Below are positions 49,073 through 60,803 of a stretch of 64,000 bases of DNA, piece after piece (the first letter of the stretch is position 1; every line of letters starts with the position of its first letter). The notes under the pieces were generated by a model, which saw only the letters and a program-made list of their open reading frames with translations, was not told the DNA's origin and did no database searches. The translations under genes were made by a program, and so were the position numbers. The DNA comes from Haberlea rhodopensis (lineage: Eukaryota > Streptophyta > Magnoliopsida > Lamiales > Gesneriaceae), in assembly GCA_907163345.1 (NCBI GenBank), contig CAJQUN010000003.1:8040821-8104820 (forward strand), given 5' to 3'.

Positions 49073-49383
49073 TGTATTTGTGGCTAACTTGGAGCCCTCA
49101 AGGCCAAGATCATTTGTTCTAGTGGAACCTCGGTTGGAGGTTATCTAACCGGGAAGAGGAGACGTAGACGATTCATCGCCGAACTTCTATAACAAATCTT
49201 CTTGTTATTTACCGCTTTAATTTCATTACGCATTTATTTATTTGTTTACTTCTTATTTTATTTTATTTATCGATTGACTTAAGCCTTCCGCAAGCGCAAA
49301 CGCTTTTATTTTGCAAACTCATTTTAAAAAGCTAAAGTAGCCAAGGAATCTCATTCACCCCCCTCTTCGATTCCAACACATCC

Positions 49384-49614
49384 TGATGTCGAATTCCAAA
49401 AACCAGCGATAGGCTTGCTTTCCTGTGTCGGATGGAACTCGGAATGTGGCGGGCGAGGTTCCTGATCAACGAAAAAAAGCCGATCGGAAGAAAGTAGGCG
49501 GAGGGTAAAGACCCAACATATAGCTCGTAGCAATCCCCTAGTCTTATTGACGTTGCCTCTCCTAAATACAAAATCACTCATTTTCAATATGGCCATTTCA
49601 TTCCTGTCATCAAC
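49384..49614. other. Unique segment between solo LTRs B and C
   Basis: The 231-bp segment continues across LTR C into 50836-51100, since the AGTTC target site is one site. A minus-strand frame spans it without a known domain. Because the continuation carries an rbcL piece, the whole may be organelle-derived DNA, but I cannot place this part. Confidence 0.35.
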
Positions 49615-49619
49615 AGTTC

Positions 49620-50830
49620 TGTTGAGCCTTAAACGCATGGTTGTGTTTAATGCGTTAATTTATCTCCGGTTTATTTCTGAGTTTTGATGATCAACAAAAC
49701 TTGTGTTTGTTATACTAATGTGTGTACTTAGTGTGCAGATTAAGTGATTAAAAGTGGATTGAAATGAAGAAAATCGATTGTGCATGTTCTAGGCTGGATC
49801 GCCCCAGGCGATGGTGACCATCGCCCCAGGCGATGGCAGCCAGGGAGACTTCGCCACGGCCATCGACAGAGGAGACGCCGAGCCATGCGCGCTGGGAGAG
49901 TTCGCCTGAGGCGAGGCGATGATCGCCTGAAGCGATGGACTGATCGCCTGAGACGATGGCTGGTTCGTTTGAGGCGATGGAAGATTTTGAGCTGCTGAGG
50001 CCACGGCCTTGATTTAAGCATTTGATCGCCTGAGGCGATGCGTGTAATCTGCTGACCGTTTGGGCGCGGCGATGGTGATCGCCTGAGGCGATGTCCGAGG
50101 CGATGCATGAGTGATTTAAGCCTTATGTGTAGCAACGGCTAGTAGGAGCCTAGGGGGCCTTCTACACTATAAATATTGATGCTTTGGAGCATTTTGAAGA
50201 CAAGAAACAAGCCTACAAACTTCTACAAAGCTTTGATCATTCAAATTTCAAATAGCTTTGCAATCTCCATACATTGTTGTTGTATTGGAGCTTGTAATCC
50301 TTTTCTTTTGATAGAGTCTTGTTGTCTTAGTGTGAGTACACCGTGAAGGTGTTTTGTTGAGTTCATTGTAAAGGTCCTCCAACACCAAAACAAGTTGGAA
50401 ATTGTAAAGTCATCAACAAGTGAAGTTGGTGCATGTGTTGTGGCTATCTTTTGAGCCTTTAAGGCAAGAAGACTCGTGAAGAGTGTTGGTAGCTCATGAA
50501 GAGCTTTGTGTACTCGGGAAGAGTATTGTGTAGTGGCTAACTTGGAACCCTCAAGGCCAAGATCTTTTGTTCTAGTGGAACCTCGGTTGGAGGTTATCTA
50601 ACCGGGAAGAGGAGACGTAGGCGATTCATCGCCGAACTTCTATAACAAATCTTCTTGTCATTTACCGCTTTAATTTCATTACGCATATATTTATTTATTT
50701 ACTTCTTCATTTCTTTTATCTATCGATTGACTTAAGGCTTCAGCAAGCGCAAACTCTTTTATTTTACAAACTCATTTTAAAACGCTAAAGTAGCCAAGGA
50801 ATCTCATTCACCCCCCCTTCGATTCCAACA
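49620..50830 (+). mobile_element. Solo LTR, dyad-array family, copy C
   Basis: Begins TGTTGAGCCTTAAACGC and ends TTCGATTCCAACA, with an exact AGTTC duplication at 49615-49619 and 50831-50835. It contains four perfect dyads, TGACCGTT near 50056, AACGGCTA near 50135, a TATA box near 50168 and a shortened stem-loop array of three units (about 50471-50523). Length 1211 bp. Confidence 0.92.
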
Positions 50831-50854
50831 AGTTCAAAACGCTTGACACTGAGA

Positions 50855-50911
50855 GTAGCTTACCCTTTAGACCTTTTTGAAGAATGTTCTGTTACTAACA
50901 TGTTTACTTCC
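50855..50911 (+). pseudogene. rbcL: 57-bp rbcL fragment (plastid-derived insertion)
   Basis: Nineteen codons read VAYPLDLFEECSVTNMFTS, which matches the Rubisco large subunit except Cys for Gly. Homology stops abruptly on both sides. This is a short piece of plastid DNA, either directly transferred or carried inside mitochondrial DNA, where rbcL scraps are common. Confidence 0.8.
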
Positions 50912-51099
50912 GAAAACGGAAGCCTTTCGACTCACTTCCCATTCCGGCAACAAGGAGTTATAACGTGTTTCATAATATCTTTCAAGCGTGAAATTCTTTT
51001 TCCTTTCCGCAGAGTTATATCATGCAAATACCAACCGAAGAAGTTTACGAAAAGGGAGTAACCATGATGTGGTAAAGGGAGGATATTAGGGTGTTGACA

Positions 51100-52811
51100 T
51101 TTTCCTATCTTTATTCCGGTGGGATTTTTCGGACGTTGATCAATCTATCACTCAATGGAGAATTCAAAAGTACATCTGACTGGCTAGAACCAATCAATAG
51201 ACCGAAATGAAATAATGAAGGCATTAGGAAAGCTCATATGACAAAAATAAATTATGACATGTTTTTTGTTGTTTTAAGTTGAACGGTAAGCTGTTTTTAT
51301 TTTAATAATGTTTGTTCGCTTAAAATAAAATTTCTAACTTTAAGCAAAATCAACATAAAAATATTTATTTGCTTACTATTTTAATGGGACTTTCGTCTTT
51401 TGAAAAAAACCTCAAATTGCCCTTCTTTTCGGGTTATCATTGTTGTCTTCAAAATATGAAAAATTATATTTCTTTGTAAAAGCAACCCATTTTAAGAAAT
51501 GAATGCTGCAGCAAATCGACTAATTATTATTATTTTTTAGTAAAATATCACTAAAGAAAAACAAAAATCATGATCAGAAAATAATATATAAACATGATGT
51601 TTAGCCAGCCGCAGTCAGTAGTGCCCTTAAGGGCATCATCACCGTTCATTTGAAATTTTTTTTTTAAAGAAAAAAAATTCTATATGAATGATAAATGATA
51701 TCCATGAGGGCACTACTCTTAAAAGCAGCAACAATAAAACCCTGGTTTAGGCCCACTTTTTTTAGAATTGCACCTACGCCGGTCCCTCTTTCGGAGAAAC
51801 AGGTAGGCCTTTTGATAAGAAGATAAGGAAAAGATAGGAAAAATACACCAAATGTCAGGCTAATTAGGGGCAAGCCGTCCTCTTCCCTCTGTTCATAGTC
51901 ACCAGCGTTCTTTATTGATTACATTATCTATTTCTGGCTCTACTTCATACGCTGATATAGGTGTTGATATATGTTTGATTTGATATATTTTTTAATTATT
52001 CATTAATCATATCTCATCTATGATATCAAACTATATTATCTATATTTTATTCAACCAAAATTAAATATAATAATATTTATTGTACTTTAGTTACTTTTAT
52101 TATTGAATGATTTAATATCTAAGAAAATAGAAATGAGACACTGGTATCTCAATATTTACTTTTATTAGAGTCTTAAATATGAGATTGAGAATCAGTATTG
52201 GACTAGCGTAATTAGATAGTACCGATTGTGCCGCTACAAGTTTGCTCGAGCCCCATTATCAAATTTAAGTTGAGCTCAACTGAAATAATTTTGTAGATAT
52301 TAAAACGCCAATTATTATAGAATTTGAACCAAACACTGGATGAGAACAAGGATATAAAAATAATCATTGTCTAATCATTCGCAACAAGAAGTTCTTTGAT
52401 CGTTTTTTTTATAATTATCAAATCAAAATGTTACTCAAAAGAATCGAGTATATTGAAATTGAGTACATATATATTTACTCAAGTACAAGTCAAGATCGAA
52501 TTTGAGCTCAAGTGCAGAAATGTTTTAGAACCAAGCTTGGTTAACTCGGCTCAATTGAAGCCCTAATGGAGGCATGAGAGTTCATATATTTTGCTTAAAG
52601 TTTTTTTTTTCTTTTTCTTTTTCATGTTGACTTTAGGCTCCAGCATAATTCGTCATCATGCCATTAATTAGCATTTTGATGATTATTGAGACATCAGTTA
52701 TCAAATGAGCCGCAATCGCAACAGCTTTTCAGATTAACCATTATAATTTCTTTTCGACTTTTTAATGAATTGTTGGTGGCAATGCACATTTGACCTGCAA
52801 AGCTTAAACTC
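51100..52811. other. Spacer with possible organellar pieces
   Basis: Mostly AT-rich. A segment at about 51700-51850 has higher GC and a 69-codon minus-strand frame without recognisable domain. No gene is supported. Confidence 0.4.
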
Positions 52812-52814
52812 TTA

Positions 52815-53708
52815 GGGTGTGTTTGGTATAAATGATAATGGGTGATTAACATTTTAATCACTCCCTTATCATGCGTTTGGTAGGCGTGATAAAAAACGTG
52901 ATAGTCTGTCTGGCCCGCATCCGGCCCGCATCCGGCCCGCACTGTATAGATTCTAATCCTTCCTTTGATGGTTAAATAATACCTTGGAGAATTGAATGAT
53001 AGTGAATGATTATAATTTTTTTCCCATAATATCCTTGAATTTAAAATAATTAGAAAATTTAATAATATTTAAATATAATGTATAATATGAATAATATTAT
53101 AATTATTCGTAACATTTATTAATATTAACATTAATTTATTTTACTTTCTAAAATATTTCTATATTATTAATTTTAATTTTTCTATATGTTATTAATTAAT
53201 ATTTGTAGTTATTTTGTTCTATATTTTGGATATTGAAGAATAACTGAAAATCTAAATACGAATATAATATTTTTAAATTTATTATTAAAATAATTTAATA
53301 GAGCAAAACAATAGTTTTTTAAAATTATTAATCCATTTATTATAAGAATAGATTATTATTTACCACAAGATTTCACATTTATAAGAAATTTATTTCATAT
53401 TTTTGAATTTATTAATTTAATACATCTAAATTATATTATTTTATAAAATATCTTTGTAAATATTTAATTATATATCCAATTAATTAAATATGTTATTAAT
53501 TTGGTCTTTATATTTCTTAGTATTTGTTAATATATTATGGGGGTATTTCGGTAATTGTAACATAATACACAAAATTAATCCATCATTTTAAAATCATACC
53601 AAACATCATATAACTTATCACACTATATTATTTATCCTTAGTTTTATCTTTCTAATCACTCTTATTAGTTATCATTCATTTATCCCATCATTCGTACCAA
53701 ACGGTGCC
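52815..53708. mobile_element. Tourist-like MITE (PIF/Harbinger)
   Basis: Terminal inverted repeats GGGTGTGTTTGGTA and TACCAAACGGTGCC are flanked by TTA (52812-52814 and 53709-53711), the target signature of PIF/Harbinger elements. The 894-bp interior is AT-rich and non-coding. Confidence 0.8.
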
Positions 53709-53711
53709 TTA

Positions 53712-54885
53712 TGGACTCTGAGATGTGATACAAAGAAATATGCATGCAAGTAACCATAAATACCTAGAGTTATATTTATATACCGTTCCCTGCATCTGCG
53801 AACATACCTCCATGAAACCGGTCAATAAATGGGGGCAACAGCTGAAGCTGTGATCTACATAATAGTACGACCAATGTGTAGATTGTTGGAAAAAGTATGC
53901 GTAATGAATTGCAATTAAACATCGGAGACCAAAAGAGAAAAATCCGTACGTCGAAGTTTTTAGAGGCAGCAATCGATCGTCATGAGTAGGTACGATCGAT
54001 CGCGACATGGAAAAGATAAATACCAAAATTCTGCATAGCGCGATCTATCGTGCATCGCGGAATTTTTTATATAGAGGGCACGATTAGAGTTTTTGTAGGT
54101 GGGTGTGTGCCTTCGCATTGTGAAGCATGTTTTCATGAATTGGTGCCTCAAAATAGTGTCTCTTGTTGGCACAACCTGGTCTAGTATATAAAGAAACATT
54201 CATTGGTTGAATTAAACAATTAATTTTCCTATCTAACATCAGATTTAGGAGAAAAATCCTTGCATCATGTTCATCCTATTCCTTGTTCACTATTTGAATG
54301 TCTTTAAACCTTTGTGGTTTGATGATTTGTGATTTGAAGTGCTTCTATAACAAATCATAAGTCATTGTATCTTGGGATACAAATTGCCAATTGAACTGTT
54401 AGCATCGTAGTTGGATAATATTGTTTTAAGGACGGAGATTCTAAATCTTGTCTCGACATTCTTCATCTAAAACTATTGTTACTTTGCTTGCTACTACCCA
54501 AAAAAATACAAACCCAGAAATTTTCTACTACATGGACAAATTCTTTGAGCTGCACTAAAGCCATCAAAACAACTGTCCTTGACATTTATGTGAGCGAAAA
54601 TCCCAATGGTGATTTTCATGCAACCTCACCAAGTGGAACTTAATAAAAAATTCCGATCAAGACAGAGAAACATTATGATACGTAAATGTGAAAACAACGA
54701 TTTTAACCCCTGATAAAAATATTTCCTTGCAGAGAAATAAAGACGAATACATCCATCGGGATCTTTTTCATCTAGCATAGCTCCAGTCCTTGTTACATTC
54801 CCTTTTCAAATCCACTTATCCTCTAATAATATGCCTGTATATGAATTTTTTATACTTATTTTTTATCAACTCGAATGACATATTT
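53712..54885. other. Spacer after the Tourist-like MITE
   Basis: No gene recognised. Clustered GATCGATC-type words occur near 53970-54060. Confidence 0.45.
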
Positions 54886-54889
54886 TGAT

Positions 54890-55190
54890 GCATGGGAGAG
54901 TGGTGAAAGAGAGCAAGATGTTGGGCATGCAGAAGATGAAAGGAAACAGAGGAGCAGAAATATGCCACACAGATTCAAAGATTATGTACTTGGCTAATAC
55001 ACTAGTTGGGTTATTAGTTAGTTACATTCCTTATTCAAGCTACCTACTGAGATAGTATAAATAGATACTTGTACACACGTTGTAATCCATTCGGTCTAAT
55101 TCAATAAAAATTCAGTTTCCTCTCAAATTTCTCTTCTCCCTCGGTTCTTAAGGAGGTTAATTGGCTAGCTCGAACTAGCCCTATCATATT
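54890..55190 (+). mobile_element. LTR-retrotransposon 3' fragment with LTR-like promoter
   Basis: A frame ending MPHRFKDYVLG then TAA (about 54963-54995) resembles the last residues of plant retroelement polyproteins. It is followed by LTR-like sequence with TATAAATAGATAC near 55047 and AATAAAA near 55103. The borders are not defined. Confidence 0.5.
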
Positions 55191-55249
55191 TCGTCTATTA
55201 AAATTAAAGAATTAGTCTTTTAGAGATTACACAAAACTTCATAATATCA

Positions 55250-55609
55250 AGAGCTAGTGGCGGATTAACCCATGTTGTTTGAAAATATGCATTTTATCCA
55301 ATAGTGATTTTGCAAATAGGTGAATTACCCCAAGTAGTTTGAAACTAATCATTTTACCCCTTGTCGTTTTGAATATAGACATTTTACCCATTTGTACTTT
55401 GCAAAAAATAGCATCAACGGAGACGGTATTTTGCATATATTCACAAACAATATATTCAAAACCACATATAATAATCTGTCAATTTTCAAACCACATGGGT
55501 GTAATATTCATATTTTCAAAACAACAATGTGGTAAAATACTTATTTACAAATCACATGGGGTAATCTGTATATTTTCAAAACCACGTGATGGTAATCGCC
55601 ACTAGCTCG
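55250..55609. mobile_element. 360-bp foldback MITE
   Basis: Ends AGAGCTAGTGGCG and, inverted, CGAGCTAGTGGCG. The inverted similarity extends inward well beyond the ends (TGTTTGAAAATAT against the complement of the right arm). A 7-bp direct repeat AATATCA flanks it at 55243-55249 and 55610-55616. Superfamily unassigned. Confidence 0.75.
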
Positions 55610-55847
55610 AATATCAAATATCATTCTTTAGTAATGACTAACTTCTAAATCATTTTTCCTCACATTTTAATTAACGAAGAATACAGAAATATTTAATTTT
55701 AATAGGATAAATAACAGCGTTTAAATTAAATAACCGCGAAAGATGCGCATATAGGTACATGATTGGAGGCATATTTAATTAAATATAATAAAATTGAAAA
55801 AAAATTCACGAAATACCGTGATTTGAAAACATTTACAATTCTATGAT

Positions 55848-55998
55848 AATTCGCATATTGGATATGCGAATTTACTTAAATTCGCATACCCGCTTTGCGA
55901 ATTATAAATTTATTTTTAAAAAAAAAATAATAATTTAAAATTCGCATACCGAGAATGCGAATTTAAAGAGAATTCGCAATCTCGGTATGCGGATTCTC
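55848..55998. repeat. Cluster of AATTCGCAT palindromes
   Basis: At least three hairpins in 150 bp: 55848-55872 (11-bp arms AATTCGCATAT, 3-nt loop), about 55880-55911 (8-bp arms) and 55938-55964 (10-bp arms AAATTCGCAT), then an imperfect one to 55998. Confidence 0.85.
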
Positions 55999-56295
55999 TG
56001 CAAACCAGGCTGGAAAGCACCTTCACGAGAAAGCAAATTTTATTGCCATCACTCGTCTCAATAAATGCCCCTCCGAGCCTCTCTTCTTTCTAGCCATCCC
56101 CTCCTCCTTGCTTCCTCTGAGTGAGAAATCAGCCAACGCAAGCATCCCAGAAATTCGTCGTGCAATTTTTATTGGAAGATTACTGCTACAAGAACAAATA
56201 CTTCATCAAAGGTAAAAATATTTGAAAATTTAAGTTTTACATATTTTTGAGTATATATTTTTACTTTAATTTTTGTGTTATGTTATAGGTTTTGC

Positions 56296-56440
56296 TAACA
56301 AGAATTTTAAGGTATGTTTTTCCAATTTTTCATTATTATTTGCTTAAATTAGAGATGGAAAATCGAATTTGAAAGTATGTTTTTCCAGTTTTTCATTATT
56401 ATTTGCTTAAATCACGGATGAGAAATCGTAAATTGTGGGC
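56296..56440. repeat. Tandem duplication of about 63 bp
   Basis: The word GTATGTTTTTCCA is followed by TTTTTCATTATTATTTGC in both of two adjacent diverged units ahead of the MuDR/PMD remnant. Confidence 0.7.
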
Positions 56441-56490
56441 AAAAGGCGTGCGAATTTTAGTAGAGTTCGCATATCGCATATGCCGTATGT

Positions 56491-56541
56491 GAATTCTACT
56501 GAGAATTCGCATATCAGGTATGCGAATTCTCAGTAGAATTC
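56491..56541. repeat. Perfect 51-bp hairpin
   Basis: Arms 56491-56513 and 56519-56541 are exact 23-bp inverted copies around a 5-nt loop TCAGG, and pairing continues outward with one mismatch. The arm contains GAATTCGCATA, the same word as in the cluster 0.5 kb upstream. Confidence 0.92.
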
Positions 56542-56779
56542 GCATACCCAATATACGTTTTTTACTTATTTTTAAATTAATATCATTATTTATTTCACTG
56601 AATATTTTATAATTTTTTATAAACTTATATTTTTTGGATAAATTTAGTTAAATATTAAAAAAAAAATTGACTAAACAAGTAGTTCAACATAAAATTATTA
56701 TTTTTATAACATATGAATAAAACAAAACTAATCATATGATTTTAATGTGCTATTTTCGTAAATAATATGTCGTCGGTTT

Positions 56780-58401
56780 AAAGTCAAATTGATGTTTTGC
56801 TATACTATGGTGGTCACATATCACACGATGGGATTATTGTTAGTTATGATCGACCTCCAATAAGTTATATACGAATGCCTCGAACAATTACAATGTCTGA
56901 GTTATTGTCGATACTGTACGATCAGATATGTATCGATAACCAACAATATGCACTTAAAGTGTGGACGAAGCATATATTTAATAATACTTCTGGGCGAGTT
57001 GAACATTTACTCGAAATTACAAAAGACAGTGATATTTGGTTTTCTTTGACCCCGATGTTAGAAATGCCGGTGTCAATTTATATGTTGAGTCAGAACAAAT
57101 ACACATTAATAATGTGCCAGACATTCAATATACTGAAGAACGTGGCTCATATATGTCAATGCTTAATGATGATCATAACCTGGAGATACCGATTGTCACA
57201 CAAGGACTTGTAAGTATGAGAACATGAAATAATTATGCTAGTAGTTCGGGAAACGTTGGACATAACACGTACAGAAATGAAGGGGAAGTTCATGATTCAA
57301 GGGAGGAGGACAGAGATGATTATGCCAGCGCCGATTTTTTTGGTCCTGAAACTCATGTTGATTCCGAACCAGAAGATGGAATTAACGTTCATGATGGTAG
57401 CGATGACGATGTAGAAATTGATGTGATGTTGGAAACTATGTCCCAACATAACTATATACCATCATCTGTACAAGAGGAGCAAATTGAAGCAACAATGCCG
57501 CAAGAGACACAACCTGGGCCCCAAATTTTCTCCGTCGTTCCGTTCTTCTTGACGACATTTCCGGATGTACCTGTTGACTCTGTTGACATTCCAACTGGTT
57601 CTTGGGGAAACTAACTCAGTATGTTATGTTTCTGTTTTACAGTTTATTTGGACTCCATATGACATGGAGTCGGATGAGATCAGATCACTGCCTCCAGAAT
57701 GTGGTCCAGAGGATTGGATGTCACAATGTCCACTCATAAATTATGCCATTGTGGAGATGCACAGTCCAGAACGAGTTTTGCGACAGTTTGGTTTGTTCCA
57801 AACTATTCCACCACCAATAGATGCTAGACAGGTGGAGTTGCATAAGCTCGATCGCAGAGGTCGTGTTGCAACGAATTGGACATGGTTCCATAGTGCATAC
57901 ATAGATTTGTGGATGGCCAGACGATATAATATTGTGGATGCCCCTCAGACCACCGGCTCCTATACTTTCAGTGATGATTATCTGAAGTGGTACGGTCAAA
58001 TTACACGTCATATTATATCTCCACCTAACAATAATATTGAGACAGGATACCGTGCAGCAGATGCTGCTGGATGGCAGCAAGTGGTATGCATATATTTCCT
58101 CTTTTTTTATTTAAAATAATTTATTTTCTTCTGAATTATGCTACCTATTAACCATATTCTTTAGTAAGGATGTGCACATGGAGCAATTAAGACTTAGTTG
58201 CTCAAGTTTGAGTGAAGATGAAGGGATCTCACCCGGGGTCAGACGTGTATTAGATCAAAACTTAGCTATTATGGATGAAGTGCGTCAACTTGCTCGGACA
58301 CAACAAAATAGATATGTTATGCCTGCACGACAGCGAGATACCACTAGAGGGGGCATCCGGAGGAGAAGACGGTCAAGTACCTCTGATACTCAGGTAGATG
58401 T
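56780..58401 (+). pseudogene. Broken MuDR-like / plant mobile domain (PMD) gene
   Basis: Three coding blocks follow one another. Block 1 (about 56785-57230) resembles the N-terminal region of MuDR-type transposases (LLYYGGHISHDGIIVSY; FFDPDVRNAGVNLYVESEQ) but is split by a frame change near 57036 and has a stop shortly upstream. An acidic linker follows (about 57240-57614). Block 2 (57640-58083) is a plant mobile domain of the MAIN-like type: CPLINYAIVEMHSPERVLRQFG, shown here as two parts CPLINYAIVEMH and SPERVLRQFG, then DRRGRVATNWTWFHSAYIDL. Block 3 (58170-58401) is a basic tail with GGIRRRRRSS, into which solo LTR D has inserted. PMDs occur both in transposable elements and in host proteins that act in silencing and meristem maintenance. 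The frame breaks and the LTR insertion make this a dead copy. Confidence 0.7.
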
Positions 58402-60803
58402 TGTTGAGCCTTAAACGCATGGTTGCGTTTAATGCGTTAAATTATCCCCGGTTAATCTTTGAGTTTTGATGATCAACAAAACTTATGTTTGTTATACTAA
58501 TATATCTACTTAGTGTGCAGATTAAGTGATGAAAAGTGGATTGGAGTGATGAAAAGTGGATTGGAATGAAGAAAATTGATTGTGGACATTCTGGCCTGGA
58601 TCGCCCCAGGCGATGGTGACCATCGCCCCAGGCGATGGCAGCCAGAAGCGACATCGCCCCGCACATCGACTGAAGCGACGCCGAGGCATACGCGGGCATG
58701 CGCGCAGGGGGAGATCGTTTGAGGCGATGGGCTGATCGCCCGAGGCGATGCGATGAACGCCTGAGGCGATGTGGAGTTCGTTTGAGGCGATGACAGATTT
58801 GGATATGCTGAGGCTACGGCCTTGATTTTTGCTATTGATTGCCTGAGGCGATGCGTGACTTTTGGTGACCGTTAAGGCGCGACGATGTAGATCGTTTGAG
58901 GCGATGTCCGAGGCGATGCAGGAGTGATTTCAGCCTTATGTGTAGCAACGGATAGTAGGAGCCTAGGGGGCCTCCTACACTATAAATGTTGATGCTTTGG
59001 AGCATTTTGAAGCTAAGAAACAAGCTTACAAACTTCATCAAAGCTTTGCATAATTCAAATTTATTATAGCATTGCAAACTCCATACATTGTTGTTGTATT
59101 GGAGCTTGTAATTGTTTTCATTTGATAGAGTCTTGTTGTCTTCGTGTGAGTGCACCGTCAAGGTGTTTTTGGTTTGGTTTATTGTAAAGGTCCTCCAATA
59201 CCAAAGCAAGTTGGAAAATTGTAAAGTCATCAACTAGTCTAGTTGGTGCATGTGTTATGGCTAACCTTGGAGCCCTTAAGGCCAAGAAGACTCGTGAAGA
59301 GTGTTGGTAGCTCGGGAAGAGCTTTGTGTACTCGGGAAGAGTAGTGTGCTTGGGAGGAGCTTTGTAAACTCGGGAAGAGTTGTTGTGTGGCTAACTTGGA
59401 GCCCTCAAGGCCAAGACCAATTGTTCTAGTGCAACCTCGGTTGGAGGTTATCTAACCGGGAAGAGGAGACGTAGGCGATTTGTTGAGCCTTAAACGCATG
59501 GTTGCGTTTAATGCGTTAAATTATCCCCGGTCAATCTTTGAGTTTTGATGATCAACAAAACTTGTGTTTGTTATGCTAATACATCTACTTGGTGTGCAGA
59601 TTAAGTGATGAAAAGTGGTTTGGAATGAATTAAATCGAGTGTGCATATTCTGGCCTGGATCGCCTCAGGCGATTGTGATCATCGCCCCAGGCGATGGCAG
59701 CCAGGCGGGGCATCGCACGCACATCGACAGAGGCGATGGCTAGGCGAGCATACCAGGAAGATCGCTCCAGGCGATGATGACCATCACCTGAGGCGATGGC
59801 AACCATGCGGGACTTCGCCCCGCACATCGACAGAGGCGACGCCGAGGCATGCGCGGGTATGCGCGCAGGGGGAGATCGTTTGAGGCGATGGGCTGATCGC
59901 CCGAGGCGATGCGATGCGATGAACGCCTGAGGCGATGTGGAGTTCGTTTGAGGCGATGAAGATTTTGGACATGCTGAGGCTACGGCCTTGATTTTTGCTC
60001 TGGATCGCCTGAGGCGATGCATGACTTTTGGTGACCGTTGAGGCGCGGCGATGGAGATCGTTTGAGGCGATGTCCGAGGCGATGCATGAGTGAGTGCACC
60101 GTGAAGGTGTTTTTGATTTGATCTATTGTAAAGGTCCCCCAACACCAAAGCAAGTTGGAAAATTGTATAGTCGCCAACAAGTGAAGTTGGTGCATGTGTT
60201 GTGGCTAACCTTGGAGCCCTTAAGGCCAAGAAGACTCGTGAAGAGTGTTGGTAGCTCGGGAAGAGCTTTGTGTACTCGGGAAGAGTATTGTACTCGGGAA
60301 GAGTAGTGTGCTCGGGAAAGCTTTGTAAACTCGGGAAGAGTTGTTGTGTGTCTAACTTGGAGCCCTCAAGGCCAAGACCAATTGTTCTAGTGGAACCTCG
60401 GTTGGAGGTTATCTAACCGGGAAGAGGAGACGTATGCGATTCATCGCCGAACTTCTATAACAAATCTCTTGTCATCTTATTGCTTTAATTTCTTTACGCA
60501 TTTATTTATTTTGTTCTTTTTATTTATCGATTGACTAAAGGCTTCCGCAAGCGCAAAACTCTTTTAATTTTTCAAACTCATTTTAAAACGCTAAAGTAGC
60601 CAAGGAATCTCATTCACCCCCTCTTCGATTCCAACACGATTCATCGCCGAACTTCTATAACAAATCTCTTGTCTTTTACTGCTTTATTACTTTACGCATT
60701 TATTTATTTTGTTCTTTTTATTTATCGATTGACTTAAGGCTTCCGCAAGCGCAAAACTCTTTTATTTTTCAAACTCATTTTAAAACGCTAAAGTAGCCAA
60801 GGA
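58402..60803 (+). mobile_element. Solo LTR, dyad-array family, copy D (interrupted by copy E)
   Basis: Begins TGTTGAGCCTTAAACGC in the last block of the MuDR/PMD remnant. The first part runs to 59480, and the rest continues after copy E from 60642 to 60803, ending at CTAAAGTAGCCAAGGA. The last 30 or so bases of the family end are missing where copia sequence begins. It contains dyads, TGACCGTT near 58866, a TATA box near 58980 and the stem-loop array near 59290-59382. Confidence 0.88.
59481..60636 (+). mobile_element. Solo LTR, dyad-array family, copy E (nested, promoter-deleted)
   Basis: Begins TGTTGAGCCTTAAACGC and ends TTCGATTCCAACA. It sits inside copy D with an exact CGATT duplication (59476-59480 and 60637-60641). 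Compared with copy D it lacks roughly 190 bp between the dyad array and the stem-loop array, including the TATA box. The deletion joint falls on the word GAGTG, present at both ends of the missing piece in copy D. Confidence 0.92.

Larger units (their letters stand above)
47995..49378 (+). mobile_element. Solo LTR, dyad-array family, copy B
   Basis: Begins TGTTGCACCTTAAAACGC and ends TTCGATTCCAACA. An exact 5-bp duplication CATCC flanks it (47990-47994 and 49379-49383). At 1384 bp it is the longest complete copy and has the most diverged first 100 bp. Order inside: dyad array 48201-48555 (at least six perfect ATCGCC-N3-GGCGAT dyads), TGACCGTT 48577-48584, AACGGCTA 48644-48651, TATAAATA 48678-48685, stem-loop array 48982-49072, then an AT-rich end. 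TG...CA ends, a 5-bp duplication and an internal TATA box are the hallmarks of an LTR. No internal domain or primer site adjoins, hence solo. Confidence 0.9.
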
